Source: Dehalococcoidia bacterium (lineage in GTDB: Bacteria; Chloroflexota; Dehalococcoidia; SpSt-223). Taken from it: a DNA stretch of 64,000 bases. The stretch lies in assembly GCA_026003895.1 (NCBI GenBank), contig BPIC01000004.1:124001-188000 (forward strand). Direction: 5' to 3'. Positions 1 through 8,962 of this stretch are shown one piece after another (within the stretch, counting starts at the first letter, position 1; each line of letters begins with the position of its first letter). Below the pieces are notes generated by a model that saw only the letters and a program-made list of their open reading frames with translations, made no database searches and had not been told where the DNA came from. The position numbers and the translations under genes are program-made.

Positions 1-647
1 GTGTCGGGCCGCACGCGGGGCAGCCGGTGCGCCTCGCCGGCGCCCCGCTGGACCGGGCAGTCGCCGCCGTGATTCTCCTTCACGGCCGCGGCGCGAACGC
101 TGCCAGCATTCTGCCGCTGGCCCGCGAGCTCGCCGCGCCGGGCGTCGCCTTTCTTGCCCCAGAAGCGGCGGGGCAGACGTGGTATCCCTTCAGTTTCCTG
201 GCTCCCCTCGATCAGAACGAACCATGGCTATCGTCGGCGCTGGCGCTGGTCGGTGACCTCGTGACTCAGGTCGAAGCGGCCGGTGTGCTGGCGGAGCGAA
301 TCGTGATCGGTGGCTTTTCGCAGGGCGCATGCCTCGCCGCGGACTGGGTGATCCGGACGCCGCGCCGCTACGGTGGGCTGATTGCCTTCAGCGGCGGCGC
401 AATCGGACCGCTTGGGACCCAGTGGAACGACACTGGCGACCTAGCGGGCATGCCCGCCTTTCTCGGGTGCAGCACGAACGACCCGCATGTGCCCGAGGAA
501 CGCGTCCGGGAAACCGCGGCCCACCTCGAACGCCTCGGCGCGGTGGTCGACTGCCGGATCTATCCCGGCCTCGGCCACACGATCAACCGGGACGAGCTGG
601 AGGCTGCCCGCGCCATCGTCGTGGCGGCTGCCGGAGGGCCGCGGTGA
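1..647 (+). CDS. Phospholipase/carboxylesterase family alpha/beta hydrolase (5' end outside window)
   Basis: Serine esterase of the YpfH/carboxylesterase type, expected to hydrolyse short acyl esters in the cytoplasm. The frame is open right up to the window edge and reads VGPHAGQPVRLAGAPL before the first GTG at 27, which resembles the usual family N-terminus, so the gene probably starts upstream; GTG 27 has no Shine-Dalgarno site. The oxyanion-side motif LLHGRGA comes first, the nucleophile Ser lies in GGFSQGA (codon 318-320), the acid Asp in STNDPHV (codon 480-482) and the His in GLGHTIN (codon 576-578), so the triad is complete. The stop codon overlaps the GTG of the next gene by 4 bp (GTGA), which suggests translational coupling with the flavin reductase-like gene. 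The substrate is unknown. Confidence 0.85.
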   Translation, partial: VGPHAGQPVRLAGAPLDRAVAAVILLHGRGANAASILPLARELAAPGVAFLAPEAAGQTWYPFSFLAPLDQNEPWLSSALALVGDLVTQVEAAGVLAERIVIGGFSQGACLAADWVIRTPRRYGGLIAFSGGAIGPLGTQWNDTGDLAGMPAFLGCSTNDPHVPEERVRETAAHLERLGAVVDCRIYPGLGHTINRDELEAARAIVVAAAGGPR

Positions 648-1258
648 CCACCATTCGAATCGAGGAACTTGCCCCGCCCGATGCCTACCGGCTGCTCGTT
701 TCGCTTGTCATCCCCCGACCAATCGCCTGGGTCTTGTCGATCGGTGCGGACGGGACGCGCAATCTGGCTCCTTTCTCGTTCTTCAACGTCGCCGGCGGGC
801 CGCCGCCGACGGTGCTGATCTCGATCGGCATGCGGCGCGGCGTTGAGAAGGACACGTTGCGCAACGCGCGCGAGACTAGTGAGATTGTGGTCCACCTTGT
901 CGATGAATCCCTCGCGACGGTGGCGAATTACACCTCTGGCGAGTGGGACTACGCGATCGACGAGATCGAGGCGGCGGGCCTGGCGGTCGTGCCGTCGGAC
1001 GTTGTCCGGCCGCCCCGCCTGCGCGATGCAGCGGCGGCAATGGAATGTCGCGTGACACAAATTGTTCCGGTCAAGGATACTTCCTACACGTTGGTCCTCG
1101 GCCGTGTCGTGCGGCTGCACCTGCGTGCTGGATTGCTTGGGTCGGACGGGCTTGTCGATCCGCGGGCGCTGCGGCCGGTTGCTCGGCTAGGGCGTGACGA
1201 TTGGGCGACGCTGGGAGAAATCTTTCCTCTCGCCCGCCCTTCCGGTTACGCTCGATAA
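644..1258 (+). CDS. Flavin reductase-like domain protein (FMN-binding split barrel)
   Basis: 204-residue protein of the flavoprotein oxygenase/flavin reductase-like family, which binds FMN in a split beta-barrel and reduces flavin or acts as a flavoenzyme. The N-terminal block PRPIAWV followed by NLAPFSFFN and the central VLISIG, then DTLRNARET and FVVHLV-like segments are typical of the family. The start is GTG 644, overlapping the stop of the esterase by 4 bp; a longer open frame extends to 329 but upstream of 644 it merely shadows the esterase. Its partner could be the upstream hydrolase (pathway for an ester or lactone) but nothing in the sequence names the substrate. Confidence 0.85.
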   Translation: MTTIRIEELAPPDAYRLLVSLVIPRPIAWVLSIGADGTRNLAPFSFFNVAGGPPPTVLISIGMRRGVEKDTLRNARETSEIVVHLVDESLATVANYTSGEWDYAIDEIEAAGLAVVPSDVVRPPRLRDAAAAMECRVTQIVPVKDTSYTLVLGRVVRLHLRAGLLGSDGLVDPRALRPVARLGRDDWATLGEIFPLARPSGYAR

Positions 1259-1291
1259 GATTCTTTTCTCTCCTTAGGAGGCAGCTTGTTC

Positions 1292-2005
1292 ATGCGCACC
1301 TTGGCTCTCGTGTCAACGTTGTTCCTGGCCGCCGCCTGCGCCCCGTCCGCCGCGCCGACGGCGACTGGCCAGCAGCCGAGCAATCCGACAACCGCCCTGG
1401 CCGCGACCCCGACGGCGGTCCGCGCCGCTGCCAGCCCCACCACCGCCGCTGGCCAGCCGGCTGCCGACGTGCGGTATGTCATTGCCCCCGGTTCGAGCGA
1501 GGCGCGCTTCCGCGTCACCGAACAGCTCGCCGGCCGCAACCTGCCGAACGACGCCGTCGGCGTGACCAAAGAGGTGTCTGGCACGGTCGTCCTGCGCGGC
1601 ACTCAGGTCGTGGCCGAGCAGTCGCGCATAACTGTCGACCTTCGGACGCTGCGCACCGACCAAACGCAACGCGACAACTTTATTCAGCGTAACACCCTCG
1701 AAACCGGGCGCTTCCCAACCGCGACCTTCGCTCTGAAGGAGATCCGCGGGCTGTCCACGCCGCTGCCGACCTCGGGTGAGCACACCTTCCAGCTCGTTGG
1801 TGACCTGACGATCCATGGGGTCACCGTGCCAGCGACGTGGGAGACGACGGCGACCTTCACGCCCCAAGAGGTGCGCGGCCAAGCCAAGAGCGCGTGGAAG
1901 TTCGGCGACTTTGGCATGACACCGCCGCGAGCGCCGATTGTGCTGTCGGTCGAGGACAACGTTCGGCTCGAAATCGACTTTGTCGCGACGCGCTCCGGCA
2001 CGTAG
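1292..2005 (+). CDS. YceI-family lipoprotein
   Basis: 237-residue exported protein. The N-terminus is a lipoprotein signal ending in a lipobox (LAAAC), followed by a roughly 50-residue Ala/Thr/Pro linker and then a YceI-like lipocalin-fold domain: VIAPGSSEARFRVTEQL at the start of the barrel, VSGTVVLRG, LETGRFPTATF and DLTIHGVT in the middle, FGMTPPRAP near the end. YceI proteins bind isoprenoid or fatty-acid-like ligands in the cell envelope. An AGGAGG site at 1276-1281 sits 10 nt before ATG 1292 and only 4 nt before an in-frame TTG at 1286, so ATG 1292 was preferred. It stands as a single gene between two unrelated neighbours. Confidence 0.88.
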   Translation: MRTLALVSTLFLAAACAPSAAPTATGQQPSNPTTALAATPTAVRAAASPTTAAGQPAADVRYVIAPGSSEARFRVTEQLAGRNLPNDAVGVTKEVSGTVVLRGTQVVAEQSRITVDLRTLRTDQTQRDNFIQRNTLETGRFPTATFALKEIRGLSTPLPTSGEHTFQLVGDLTIHGVTVPATWETTATFTPQEVRGQAKSAWKFGDFGMTPPRAPIVLSVEDNVRLEIDFVATRSGT

Positions 2006-2068
2006 CACCCTCTTGCCGGGCGGGCTCCGCGCCGATAGGGTGATCACCATCATTTTCGGCGCGGAGAG

Positions 2069-2593
2069 GTGATGAATCCGTCGAATGTCATCTATAGCGG
2101 CTTTCTGCTGGTCGCAGTGACCGGTGCGCTGATTCACCTCATCGTGTCGCGGCACACCTTGTCGCTTCACCGGGTTGCCGAGATTCTGCTGGTTTGGACG
2201 TTCGTGCCGCTGGTCGGCGTCCCCGGCTTGTTCTCGGGGATGTATCACGTTTTTGATCCACAACAGGCGGCCGCCGCGATCGGGTGGCAGGTTAGCCCTT
2301 TTCAGCGCGAAGTGGGATTTGGCGACCTCGGGATTGGTATTCTCGGCATCCTGTGCGCCCGGCTGCGCGGGCTCTTTTGGTGGGCGACCGGAATTTGGTC
2401 GGTAGTCTTCCTCGGTGGCGCGGCGATCGGTCACATCATCGAGCAGCGAACGACCGGGAATTTCGCGCCTGGCAATGCGGGCGTCATTTTCTGGCTTGAC
2501 ATCCTCGTGCCGGTGCTGCTGATTGTCCTGCTACCGATCTACCAACTGACGAAGGACCGCCGCGCCGTCCACGGCGCCGTTCAGCCGGCCTAA
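2069..2593 (+). CDS. DUF6790-like multi-pass membrane protein
   Basis: 174-residue integral membrane protein with about four hydrophobic segments: an N-terminal helix (VIYSGFLLVAVTGALIHLI), a second around AEILLVWTFVPLVGVPGLF, a third around GLFWWATGIWSVVFLGGAAIG, and a C-terminal one around IFWLDILVPVLLIVLLPIYQ. The pattern of PFQREVGFGDLGIGILGIL between helices resembles the DUF6790 family, whose function is not known. The start is GTG 2069 or ATG 2072, right behind a GGAGAGG stretch; the two differ by one residue. Confidence 0.75.
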   Translation: MMNPSNVIYSGFLLVAVTGALIHLIVSRHTLSLHRVAEILLVWTFVPLVGVPGLFSGMYHVFDPQQAAAAIGWQVSPFQREVGFGDLGIGILGILCARLRGLFWWATGIWSVVFLGGAAIGHIIEQRTTGNFAPGNAGVIFWLDILVPVLLIVLLPIYQLTKDRRAVHGAVQPA

Positions 2594-2882
2594 CTCGAGG
2601 AGTCGAAGCGGTGAGCGTGAACGCCGCGCGGCGCTCCGCCTCGTCGGGGTGGAGAAGCGCCCGGGACGGTTGAAGCACGACGGGACGTTCCTTGCCAAGC
2701 CGTCTCTGGCGCTTCGCTCGCGGGCGCGCACCGCTCGGGCGAGGGCGACGCGCAGTGACCGGGCGCATGGACCGACGCGACAAGCGGAAGCCATCCTGCG
2801 GGCTGATTTCCTACCCTGAGGCGAGAACGAGGCCGTCACCGCGATCGGCTACACTCCGCCGACCCCATCCGGGAGCGAGGCC

Positions 2883-3680
2883 GTGCCGGCTCACGTCAGC
2901 GGCGAGGAGTATCTGCGCGATTTCTTGAAGATCGCGCCCCTTTCGCATGCCATCTTCCGTTCGGTCGAGGCGCTTGCATTCAACCAGATCGAACTTGAGC
3001 ACCCGGTGCTGGATCTCGGCTGCGGGTTCGGCGAGTTTGCCGGTGTGGTCTTCGATCAACTGGAGATGGGGATCGACATCAACGAGGCCGACCTCGACGT
3101 AGGCCGTCGCAGCGACAAGTATCAGCGGATGCTCTGGTCTGATGCCCGTCGGATGCCGTTTCAGTCTGGCCGTTTCGCGACCGTCGTCTCGGTCAGCGTG
3201 TTGGAGCACATCCAGAACGTCCCGCGGGCGCTCGCCGAGGCGGCGCGCGTGCTGCGGCCGGGTGGACGGCTCGTGATTACTGTGCCGACTGGCGCGATGT
3301 ATCGCCATCTCTTCTTTCCCCGGCTCTTACGGGCGCTCGGTCTGCGTGGCCTCGCCCGTTGGTACATCCGCGGCCACCGCACCGTGTTCAAGCACGTCAC
3401 GATCCGGTCCGTCGACTGGTGGAGGGATCAGCTCGCGCGCGCCGGCTTCGACGTCGAGCGTTGCGAAGGGACGATTTCGCCGACGGCGATGCAACTGCAC
3501 GATCTCTTTCTCATCACCGCCTTTCCTTCCCAACTCGCCAAATGGGTCACCGGCCGCCGGCTGCTGACGACAACTGGGTTGCGTGCTCGGATCCTTCCCT
3601 TTGTGTTTGGCCGTGTCGTCCGGCTCGACCGCGACTCCAAGATCAACCTGTTTATCGTGGCGCGCAAGCGGGGGGAGTGA
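2883..3680 (+). CDS. Class I SAM-dependent methyltransferase
   Basis: 265-residue cytoplasmic methyltransferase (Methyltransf_11 type). The SAM-binding motif I is VLDLGCGFGEFAG at about residues 41-53, the acidic motif follows in GIDINEADLDVGR, and the post-motif VLEHIQNVPRALAEAARVLRPGGRL is the usual signature of small-molecule and lipid methyltransferases. The C-terminal third contains hydrophobic helices and a basic stretch, so the acceptor might be membrane-associated; this is only a guess. It starts with GTG 2883, and its TGA shares one base with the ATG of aroQ (TGATG), so the two genes are co-translated. Confidence 0.85.
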   Translation: MPAHVSGEEYLRDFLKIAPLSHAIFRSVEALAFNQIELEHPVLDLGCGFGEFAGVVFDQLEMGIDINEADLDVGRRSDKYQRMLWSDARRMPFQSGRFATVVSVSVLEHIQNVPRALAEAARVLRPGGRLVITVPTGAMYRHLFFPRLLRALGLRGLARWYIRGHRTVFKHVTIRSVDWWRDQLARAGFDVERCEGTISPTAMQLHDLFLITAFPSQLAKWVTGRRLLTTTGLRARILPFVFGRVVRLDRDSKINLFIVARKRGE

Positions 3681-4123
3681 TGGAGATCTGGGTGTTGAAC
3701 GGCCCGAACCTAAATATGCTCGGCATTCGTGAGCCGGACATCTACGGGCGGATGACCCTCGCCGATCTGAACGCGATGCTGACCGAGACCGCGCGCGAAC
3801 TCGGGGCGCACCTCGACTTCTTTCAGAGTAACCACGAAGGGGCGCTGATCGACCGCATCCATGCTGGCTATGGACGGGGGCTGGCCGGCGCCATCTTGAA
3901 TCCCGGCGGGCTGACGCACACCAGCATCGCGCTTCACGACGCCATCAAAGCGGTCGACTATCCCGTTGTTGAAGTGCACCTGTCGAACGTGGCGCGCCGC
4001 GAGCCTTGGCGATCGCACTCGTATGTTGCGGCGGCGGCGGTTGGCACAATCGCCGGCCTCGGCTGGCGCGGCTACGAGCTGGCGCTGCGCTACCTCGTCG
4101 GGGTCGCCGCCGAGCGCGGCTAG
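3680..4123 (+). CDS. aroQ: 3-dehydroquinate dehydratase, type II
   Basis: 147-residue type II dehydroquinase, which converts 3-dehydroquinate to 3-dehydroshikimate in the shikimate pathway; the family forms dodecamers in the cytoplasm. Diagnostic motifs are all present: LNGPNLNMLGIREPDIYG (Arg and the catalytic Tyr), FQSNHEG, NPGGLTHTSIAL with the catalytic His, and EVHLSN before the C-terminal helix. The length is normal. Its ATG overlaps the stop of the methyltransferase. No other shikimate genes lie in the window. Confidence 0.95.
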   Translation: MEIWVLNGPNLNMLGIREPDIYGRMTLADLNAMLTETARELGAHLDFFQSNHEGALIDRIHAGYGRGLAGAILNPGGLTHTSIALHDAIKAVDYPVVEVHLSNVARREPWRSHSYVAAAAVGTIAGLGWRGYELALRYLVGVAAERG

Positions 4124-4302
4124 GGTGTCGGCGTGCGCGGGGCGACCCCCGCGCGGGGTCCGTCATCGTGCATAGGCATCGCGGCGATCAGGCGCGCCCG
4201 GGGAGATCCCCCCTTTTCGCTCGGGCAGAAATTCAGTACAGTCGCCTCGCCGGCCTCGGCCTCGGGGACTCATCGTTTACTCTGGCAAGCGGGAGCAAAT
4301 TT

Positions 4303-7300
4303 GTGCGCTGGTCCGCCCGTCTGTCGATTGCAACCGCTCTGCTCGTGCTGCTGTCTGGCGCGATCCCGGCGCACCCGCTCTACCCGCCGACCGTTGTCGC
4401 CGCGCCGGTTGCGCCCGAGCGGGCGGCAGCCGATGCCGATCAGGCAACGCCGAAGCCCCGCACCGTCCGCCACCGGCCCGGCCAGACGCCGAAGTACCAG
4501 AACCTGACGACCTACGCAGCCAATCTGCGGGCGGGCATGACGCCCGACCAAGCGCGCGCCGGCAAGGCGATTCCCCATGCCGCGCTCCTCGCCAGCGGCA
4601 CGATCACCGATCCGATGGCTGGTAACTACCTCACACTGCCGTCCGAGCAACTGATCGTCCTCGCTGACGGAGGCAGCGCCTCCGTCAGCCGCTCGTTCGT
4701 CGACAGCGACTCGAGCTTCCACCTCGTCGGGCCGCAGTATAGCGACCAACTGTCCCCGGTCATTACTACGACTGCGGTCGCAGCCGACCTCGATGGCAAC
4801 GGCTTCGCCGAAATGGTAATGGCCATCAACGACGGCGGCTGCGTCCGAGCTCGCTCCTTTGGCGTGACCCCGGTTGGCCAGCCGCGCGCCATCCTTGGAC
4901 CGCTGGCCGATAGCGGCTGCCTCGCGTCCTTTTTCTCGGGATCGCCCGTCTACAACGGCGGATCGATCGCCATCGCCGTCGGTTCACTGTTTGACGGCCT
5001 CGGCGGGCCGAACGCGCAGCAGGTGCTGGTAGCGTGGGAAGGGCAGACGGCGCAATCGGGCGCCGCCTGCGTGACGCTGCTGGATGGACCCCACCTGACG
5101 AATGTCGCGCAGCAGTGCGCAGCCATTCCGACGTTCGGCAAGTTGCTTGTCGGGTTGAGCGTAACAGCCGGCGACTTCAACGGCGACGGTGGCGACGAAG
5201 CGGCCTTCGCTTGGATCGATCCGCAAGGCGCGTTGTTCGTGCACGTTTGGCAGTATGCCCCTGGCGCGGCGTCTCGTGTGACGACGCCCTACAAAATCGA
5301 GGGCTATCGCAGCTTCGCGGTCGCGCTCGATGCCGGCGATCTCGACGGCGACGGCGCGGACGAACTTGTCGCTGCCACCATCGACGGCTTCGGGACGAGC
5401 ATCTTCTCGTTGTGGCTCACAGAGGATCTCACCGGCCTCACCGCTCTGCACAACAACGCCAATCCCGGGATGCTTGGCGGCCAAAATGCGAACTGGATTG
5501 CGGTCGCGGTCGGCGAGTTCGCCCCACCGCCAAACGGTAACCTCCGGGCGAACACCGGCGCGATCGTCTATGCCGTCCTCAATCCCCCGCAGCAGAACGG
5601 CACTTGCGATCCGTGGACCCAAACCTGTCCGTCGTGCGGAGCGTACGGCTACGGGCTGTGCACCACCCAAGCGCAGGTCGGCGTGATCTTCAACCCGCAG
5701 CTGGGCGGGAGTCACCTTAGCACGACCTTCGACAATTACGTCGTCGGCCAACGGCTGAGTGTCGGGGCGGGCACGCTCAATCTCGATCGCCGTGATCCGC
5801 AACGGCTGCAGTCGCAGATCGTCTTGGTAGGCCAAATCTCTGACCCGGGTACAACCGGAAGCAGCCTCGTGATGACCGCGCTCGAGCTCACGACCCCCGG
5901 CGGCTTCGTGCAGGGCGCCTATTTCTCGAAGCAGACCTCGCTCACGGTCTCTACCCTCGGCACTGCACCGTCGGTCAATCAGGTCGTCGTCGGCGACTAC
6001 CTAGGGCGCAGCCTTCGACTCGGTCCGCCGGTGTATCACAATCAGCCGAACGTCTTGCAAGTGCAGGCGCTGCTCTACGAGCCGCCGCAGCACATCGACG
6101 TCTTCGGCACGCCAACCGCGCCCATCACGATCAACGTCAACTACAACAATGACCCGAATGACCTCACCTCGAACGGCGCGTGGGCGCAATATCAGAACCG
6201 TCAGCAGACGACGAGTCAGAACACGGTTCAGTGGGGGAACAGCTTTCAGCTCTCGGTAGAGTTCTCCGGCCAAGTTTCGGATGCTGGGGCGTATCTTGGC
6301 GGCTCGGTGAAGGCCTACGGAGGCGCAGACTTCGAAGGATCGCGGGAGCAGTTCAGCCAACAGACCTTCGGCGAATCGGTCAGCATGGTGAACGATACCG
6401 TGCTGGTCTTTACCGAAGCCGATCTCGATGTGTGGGAATATCCCGTCTTCTCAGATGGGCTGCCGACGCCGATCGGCTACGTCTCGATCATTCTGCCGCG
6501 GAAGAACCCGCTCGAAAACGGTCAACCCTGCCTCGTGAACTGCACGGTCAGCGGCGGCGTTCCGGTTGTCGGTGATGCCCGCGACATCACGTGGTGGAAC
6601 CCGGACCACGAGCCGGGCAACTTGCTGTCGTGGCTGGCCGGCGTGCAAGCAACCGATGTGATGACGGGTATCTTCGACAGTGGGTTCAAGACAACCGACC
6701 AAGGCAACTCGTGGTTCATGACGTGGGAGACGATCAGCAGCACCGTTTCGTCGACCACTTGGAACGTCGGCGTCGATCTGTCGGTCTCGGGCGGCTTTCA
6801 GGGCAAACTGTTTGGCACCGGGTTCGAATACAACGAGACGTTTTCGGGCACTTACCAGCATCAGGGAAACACAACCTATCGCACCAGCTTCGACCAGACG
6901 ACCGGACTCGCATTCAACTATCCGGTGCCGAACTACCTCAACGCCGGCTACCAAGTCCGTTCGCTTGTCTATTGGGCGAAGAGCTTTCCCTTTTTATGGC
7001 TCAACTGGATGGTCGATGTCCAGCCGACGGCCTTTAACCTCTGGGGGCAAAGCTACGCGACCAATCCGGATCCGACCTTCATCCTGCGCTGGCGGTCGCG
7101 GTATGGTTCGGTGACTGACCCGGCGATCACGCGGCTGACGCCGGACATTCGCTTCAGTCCGGACGCGGTCCAAGTCGGCCAGCCGGTCACGATCACGGCG
7201 ATTGTCCGGAATTACAGCCTCGCTGGGTATCAGGGCCAACCTCCGATCCCAATCGACTTCTACGACGGCGACCCCGCCTCCGGCGGCCTCCACATCGGCC

Positions 7301-8004
7301 ACACCACGATCAGCTCGCTCGGCTCACTGGAGGTCAAGCCGGTATCGATCGTCTGGACGCCGCACGAGCCGGGTGTCCACACCATCTTTGTGAAGATCGG
7401 CGCCGTACCCGGGACGAAGTGGATCCATTCCGACAACAAACTCGGCTTCGCCCAGCTGGCGGTCGCCGGCGGGCAGAGCGCCCGGCAGGTGGACGATCCC
7501 GGCCTGAAGGCCGGCGGCAATTTTGGCCGAGGGAGAACGATCGCCTTCCCCGATGTCCCGGGGCATTCGGCCGACGTCCGCCTGATCCCCGGCAGCCTCG
7601 GCCTGACGCGCCGCGACGGGAGCCGAGTCCAACTTCAGGTCAAGCTCACCGCCGACGCCGGCCATTTCGCCAACGTCCACGTCGACTTTTACGAAGGGAC
7701 GCCGGCACGGCCGTCACGTCACATCGCCGGTCAGGTCGTTCCGCTCGTGTGGAGCGGGCGCACCGCCACCGCCGTCGTCGATTGGTCGCCGGGCCGAGGG
7801 ACCGGCGCCCGGCCAATCTTCGCCCGCATCCGCCACTTCCCGCTCGCCGAGTCGGACCACCGGAATAACCAATTGACCGCGGTTCTTGTGCTCGGGCCAG
7901 TTGCCACCTTTGTTCCCCACGCGCCGCTTCGCAGCAGTGCGATCCATGAGGCGATCGTGCCGCGCGTCACCGCCTCGAGCACGCGGCGGCGATCCCGCGC
8001 CTAA
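4303..8004 (+). CDS. Giant secreted FG-GAP/CARDB protein with long amphipathic beta segments
   Basis: 1233-residue exported protein. GTG 4303 lies 6 nt behind GGGAGC and is followed by a signal peptide (SIATALLVLLSGAIPAHP). The first 400 residues contain FG-GAP/VCBS-type calcium-loop repeats (DLDGNGFAE near 163, DFNGDGGDE near 290, DLDGDGADE near 345), expected to fold as a beta-propeller. A cysteine-rich insert (CDPWTQTCPSCG) sits near residue 435. Two long Ser/Thr/Gly-rich stretches with alternating polar and hydrophobic residues lie at about 630-713 and 796-873. The last 290 residues hold two CARDB-like Ig-type adhesion modules (about 949-1052 and 1080-1190). The frame stays open to 4006, but upstream of 4303 it shadows aroQ. 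No enzyme motif was seen; adhesion, envelope structure or membrane damage are possible roles. Confidence 0.8.
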   Translation: MRWSARLSIATALLVLLSGAIPAHPLYPPTVVAAPVAPERAAADADQATPKPRTVRHRPGQTPKYQNLTTYAANLRAGMTPDQARAGKAIPHAALLASGTITDPMAGNYLTLPSEQLIVLADGGSASVSRSFVDSDSSFHLVGPQYSDQLSPVITTTAVAADLDGNGFAEMVMAINDGGCVRARSFGVTPVGQPRAILGPLADSGCLASFFSGSPVYNGGSIAIAVGSLFDGLGGPNAQQVLVAWEGQTAQSGAACVTLLDGPHLTNVAQQCAAIPTFGKLLVGLSVTAGDFNGDGGDEAAFAWIDPQGALFVHVWQYAPGAASRVTTPYKIEGYRSFAVALDAGDLDGDGADELVAATIDGFGTSIFSLWLTEDLTGLTALHNNANPGMLGGQNANWIAVAVGEFAPPPNGNLRANTGAIVYAVLNPPQQNGTCDPWTQTCPSCGAYGYGLCTTQAQVGVIFNPQLGGSHLSTTFDNYVVGQRLSVGAGTLNLDRRDPQRLQSQIVLVGQISDPGTTGSSLVMTALELTTPGGFVQGAYFSKQTSLTVSTLGTAPSVNQVVVGDYLGRSLRLGPPVYHNQPNVLQVQALLYEPPQHIDVFGTPTAPITINVNYNNDPNDLTSNGAWAQYQNRQQTTSQNTVQWGNSFQLSVEFSGQVSDAGAYLGGSVKAYGGADFEGSREQFSQQTFGESVSMVNDTVLVFTEADLDVWEYPVFSDGLPTPIGYVSIILPRKNPLENGQPCLVNCTVSGGVPVVGDARDITWWNPDHEPGNLLSWLAGVQATDVMTGIFDSGFKTTDQGNSWFMTWETISSTVSSTTWNVGVDLSVSGGFQGKLFGTGFEYNETFSGTYQHQGNTTYRTSFDQTTGLAFNYPVPNYLNAGYQVRSLVYWAKSFPFLWLNWMVDVQPTAFNLWGQSYATNPDPTFILRWRSRYGSVTDPAITRLTPDIRFSPDAVQVGQPVTITAIVRNYSLAGYQGQPPIPIDFYDGDPASGGLHIGHTTISSLGSLEVKPVSIVWTPHEPGVHTIFVKIGAVPGTKWIHSDNKLGFAQLAVAGGQSARQVDDPGLKAGGNFGRGRTIAFPDVPGHSADVRLIPGSLGLTRRDGSRVQLQVKLTADAGHFANVHVDFYEGTPARPSRHIAGQVVPLVWSGRTATAVVDWSPGRGTGARPIFARIRHFPLAESDHRNNQLTAVLVLGPVATFVPHAPLRSSAIHEAIVPRVTASSTRRRSRA

Positions 8005-8049
8005 GCGGCGTGGTACGATTGCTGCCCCAACTTGGTGCCGGAGGGGCTG

Positions 8050-8862
8050 ATGAGCAGCGCGCCGTTCCGCAAGGGCTACGTCGATACATCGTTTGGCCAG
8101 ATTCACTATCGAGCGGCGGGTGACGGTCGACCACTCGTGCTCCTGCACCAGACGCCGAGCTCCTCGGCGATGTGGGAGCCGGTTCTCCCGCTATTCGCCC
8201 AAGAAGGCTATCGGTGCGTCGCCTTCGACATGCTCGGCTTCGGCAATTCGGCGATGCCGCAGTCGAAGCCAGCCGGCCGCGACTACGCTCAGGCGATGGT
8301 CGAGGCGGCGCGCGGCCTCGGCATCGACCGCGCCGACGTCGTCGGTCATCACACCGGCGTGACGATAGCGATGATCCAAGCGGAGCAATTCCCCGAGACG
8401 GTGCGCAAGCTGGTGCTTTGGGGTATCCCGCTCCTGCCGGAGGCGAATATGGAACGGCTCCGGAACGAAGGACCATCCACCTATAGCGAGGACGGCGCGG
8501 AGCTGGTCCGCTTTTGGGTGAATCGCCGGCGGATGAGCCGCCCGGAGGCGACCACCGAAATGTCCATCCGCTGGATGATCGAGCGGCTCCAAATGGGCCT
8601 AAACACCCACTGGGCGCACAATGTCGTCGGCGAGACCGACCATGCGGCGCTTCTGGCACGGTTGAAGCAGCCCATCTTGCTGATGTGTGGCCAGCTCGAT
8701 CGATCGACGTGGCAGGCGACGCTGGACGCGAAGGCGCTCTTCCCGCAACTCCCCTTTGTCGCGATCGAAAATGCCAGCCTCGATGTCGCTGATGAGTTCC
8801 CGGAAGCATTCGTCCGCGCGGTTCACGGCTTCCTGTCGGAAGACCTGCCGGAGTGGGCGTAG
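8050..8862 (+). CDS. Alpha/beta hydrolase-fold protein with GHHTG in place of GxSxG
   Basis: 270-residue cytoplasmic protein with a clear alpha/beta hydrolase core: VLLHQTPSSSAMW, then VAFDMLGFGNS, then VVGHHTGVTIA and PILLMCGQLDRS. The nucleophile elbow is G99-H100-H101-T102-G103, so His occupies the position of the usual Ser. The C-terminal catalytic His is also absent: the aligned position in the block ASLDVADEFPEAF is Leu244. The acid Asp in GQLD is kept. A paralogue with the same substitutions lies at 48982-49770. ATG 8050 follows a GGAGGGG site; an in-frame start at 8032 would be upstream of it. Either a non-canonical enzyme or a non-catalytic binder. Confidence 0.85.
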   Translation: MSSAPFRKGYVDTSFGQIHYRAAGDGRPLVLLHQTPSSSAMWEPVLPLFAQEGYRCVAFDMLGFGNSAMPQSKPAGRDYAQAMVEAARGLGIDRADVVGHHTGVTIAMIQAEQFPETVRKLVLWGIPLLPEANMERLRNEGPSTYSEDGAELVRFWVNRRRMSRPEATTEMSIRWMIERLQMGLNTHWAHNVVGETDHAALLARLKQPILLMCGQLDRSTWQATLDAKALFPQLPFVAIENASLDVADEFPEAFVRAVHGFLSEDLPEWA

Positions 8863-8962
8863 CAGATCCGGCGCATGAGGTCGAAGCCCCGATGAGTCGG
8901 GATTGCCGCGCTCGCCGTCCCCTGAATCGCCCGGACAACTGACCGCCCTCGGCGAGCGCGAG

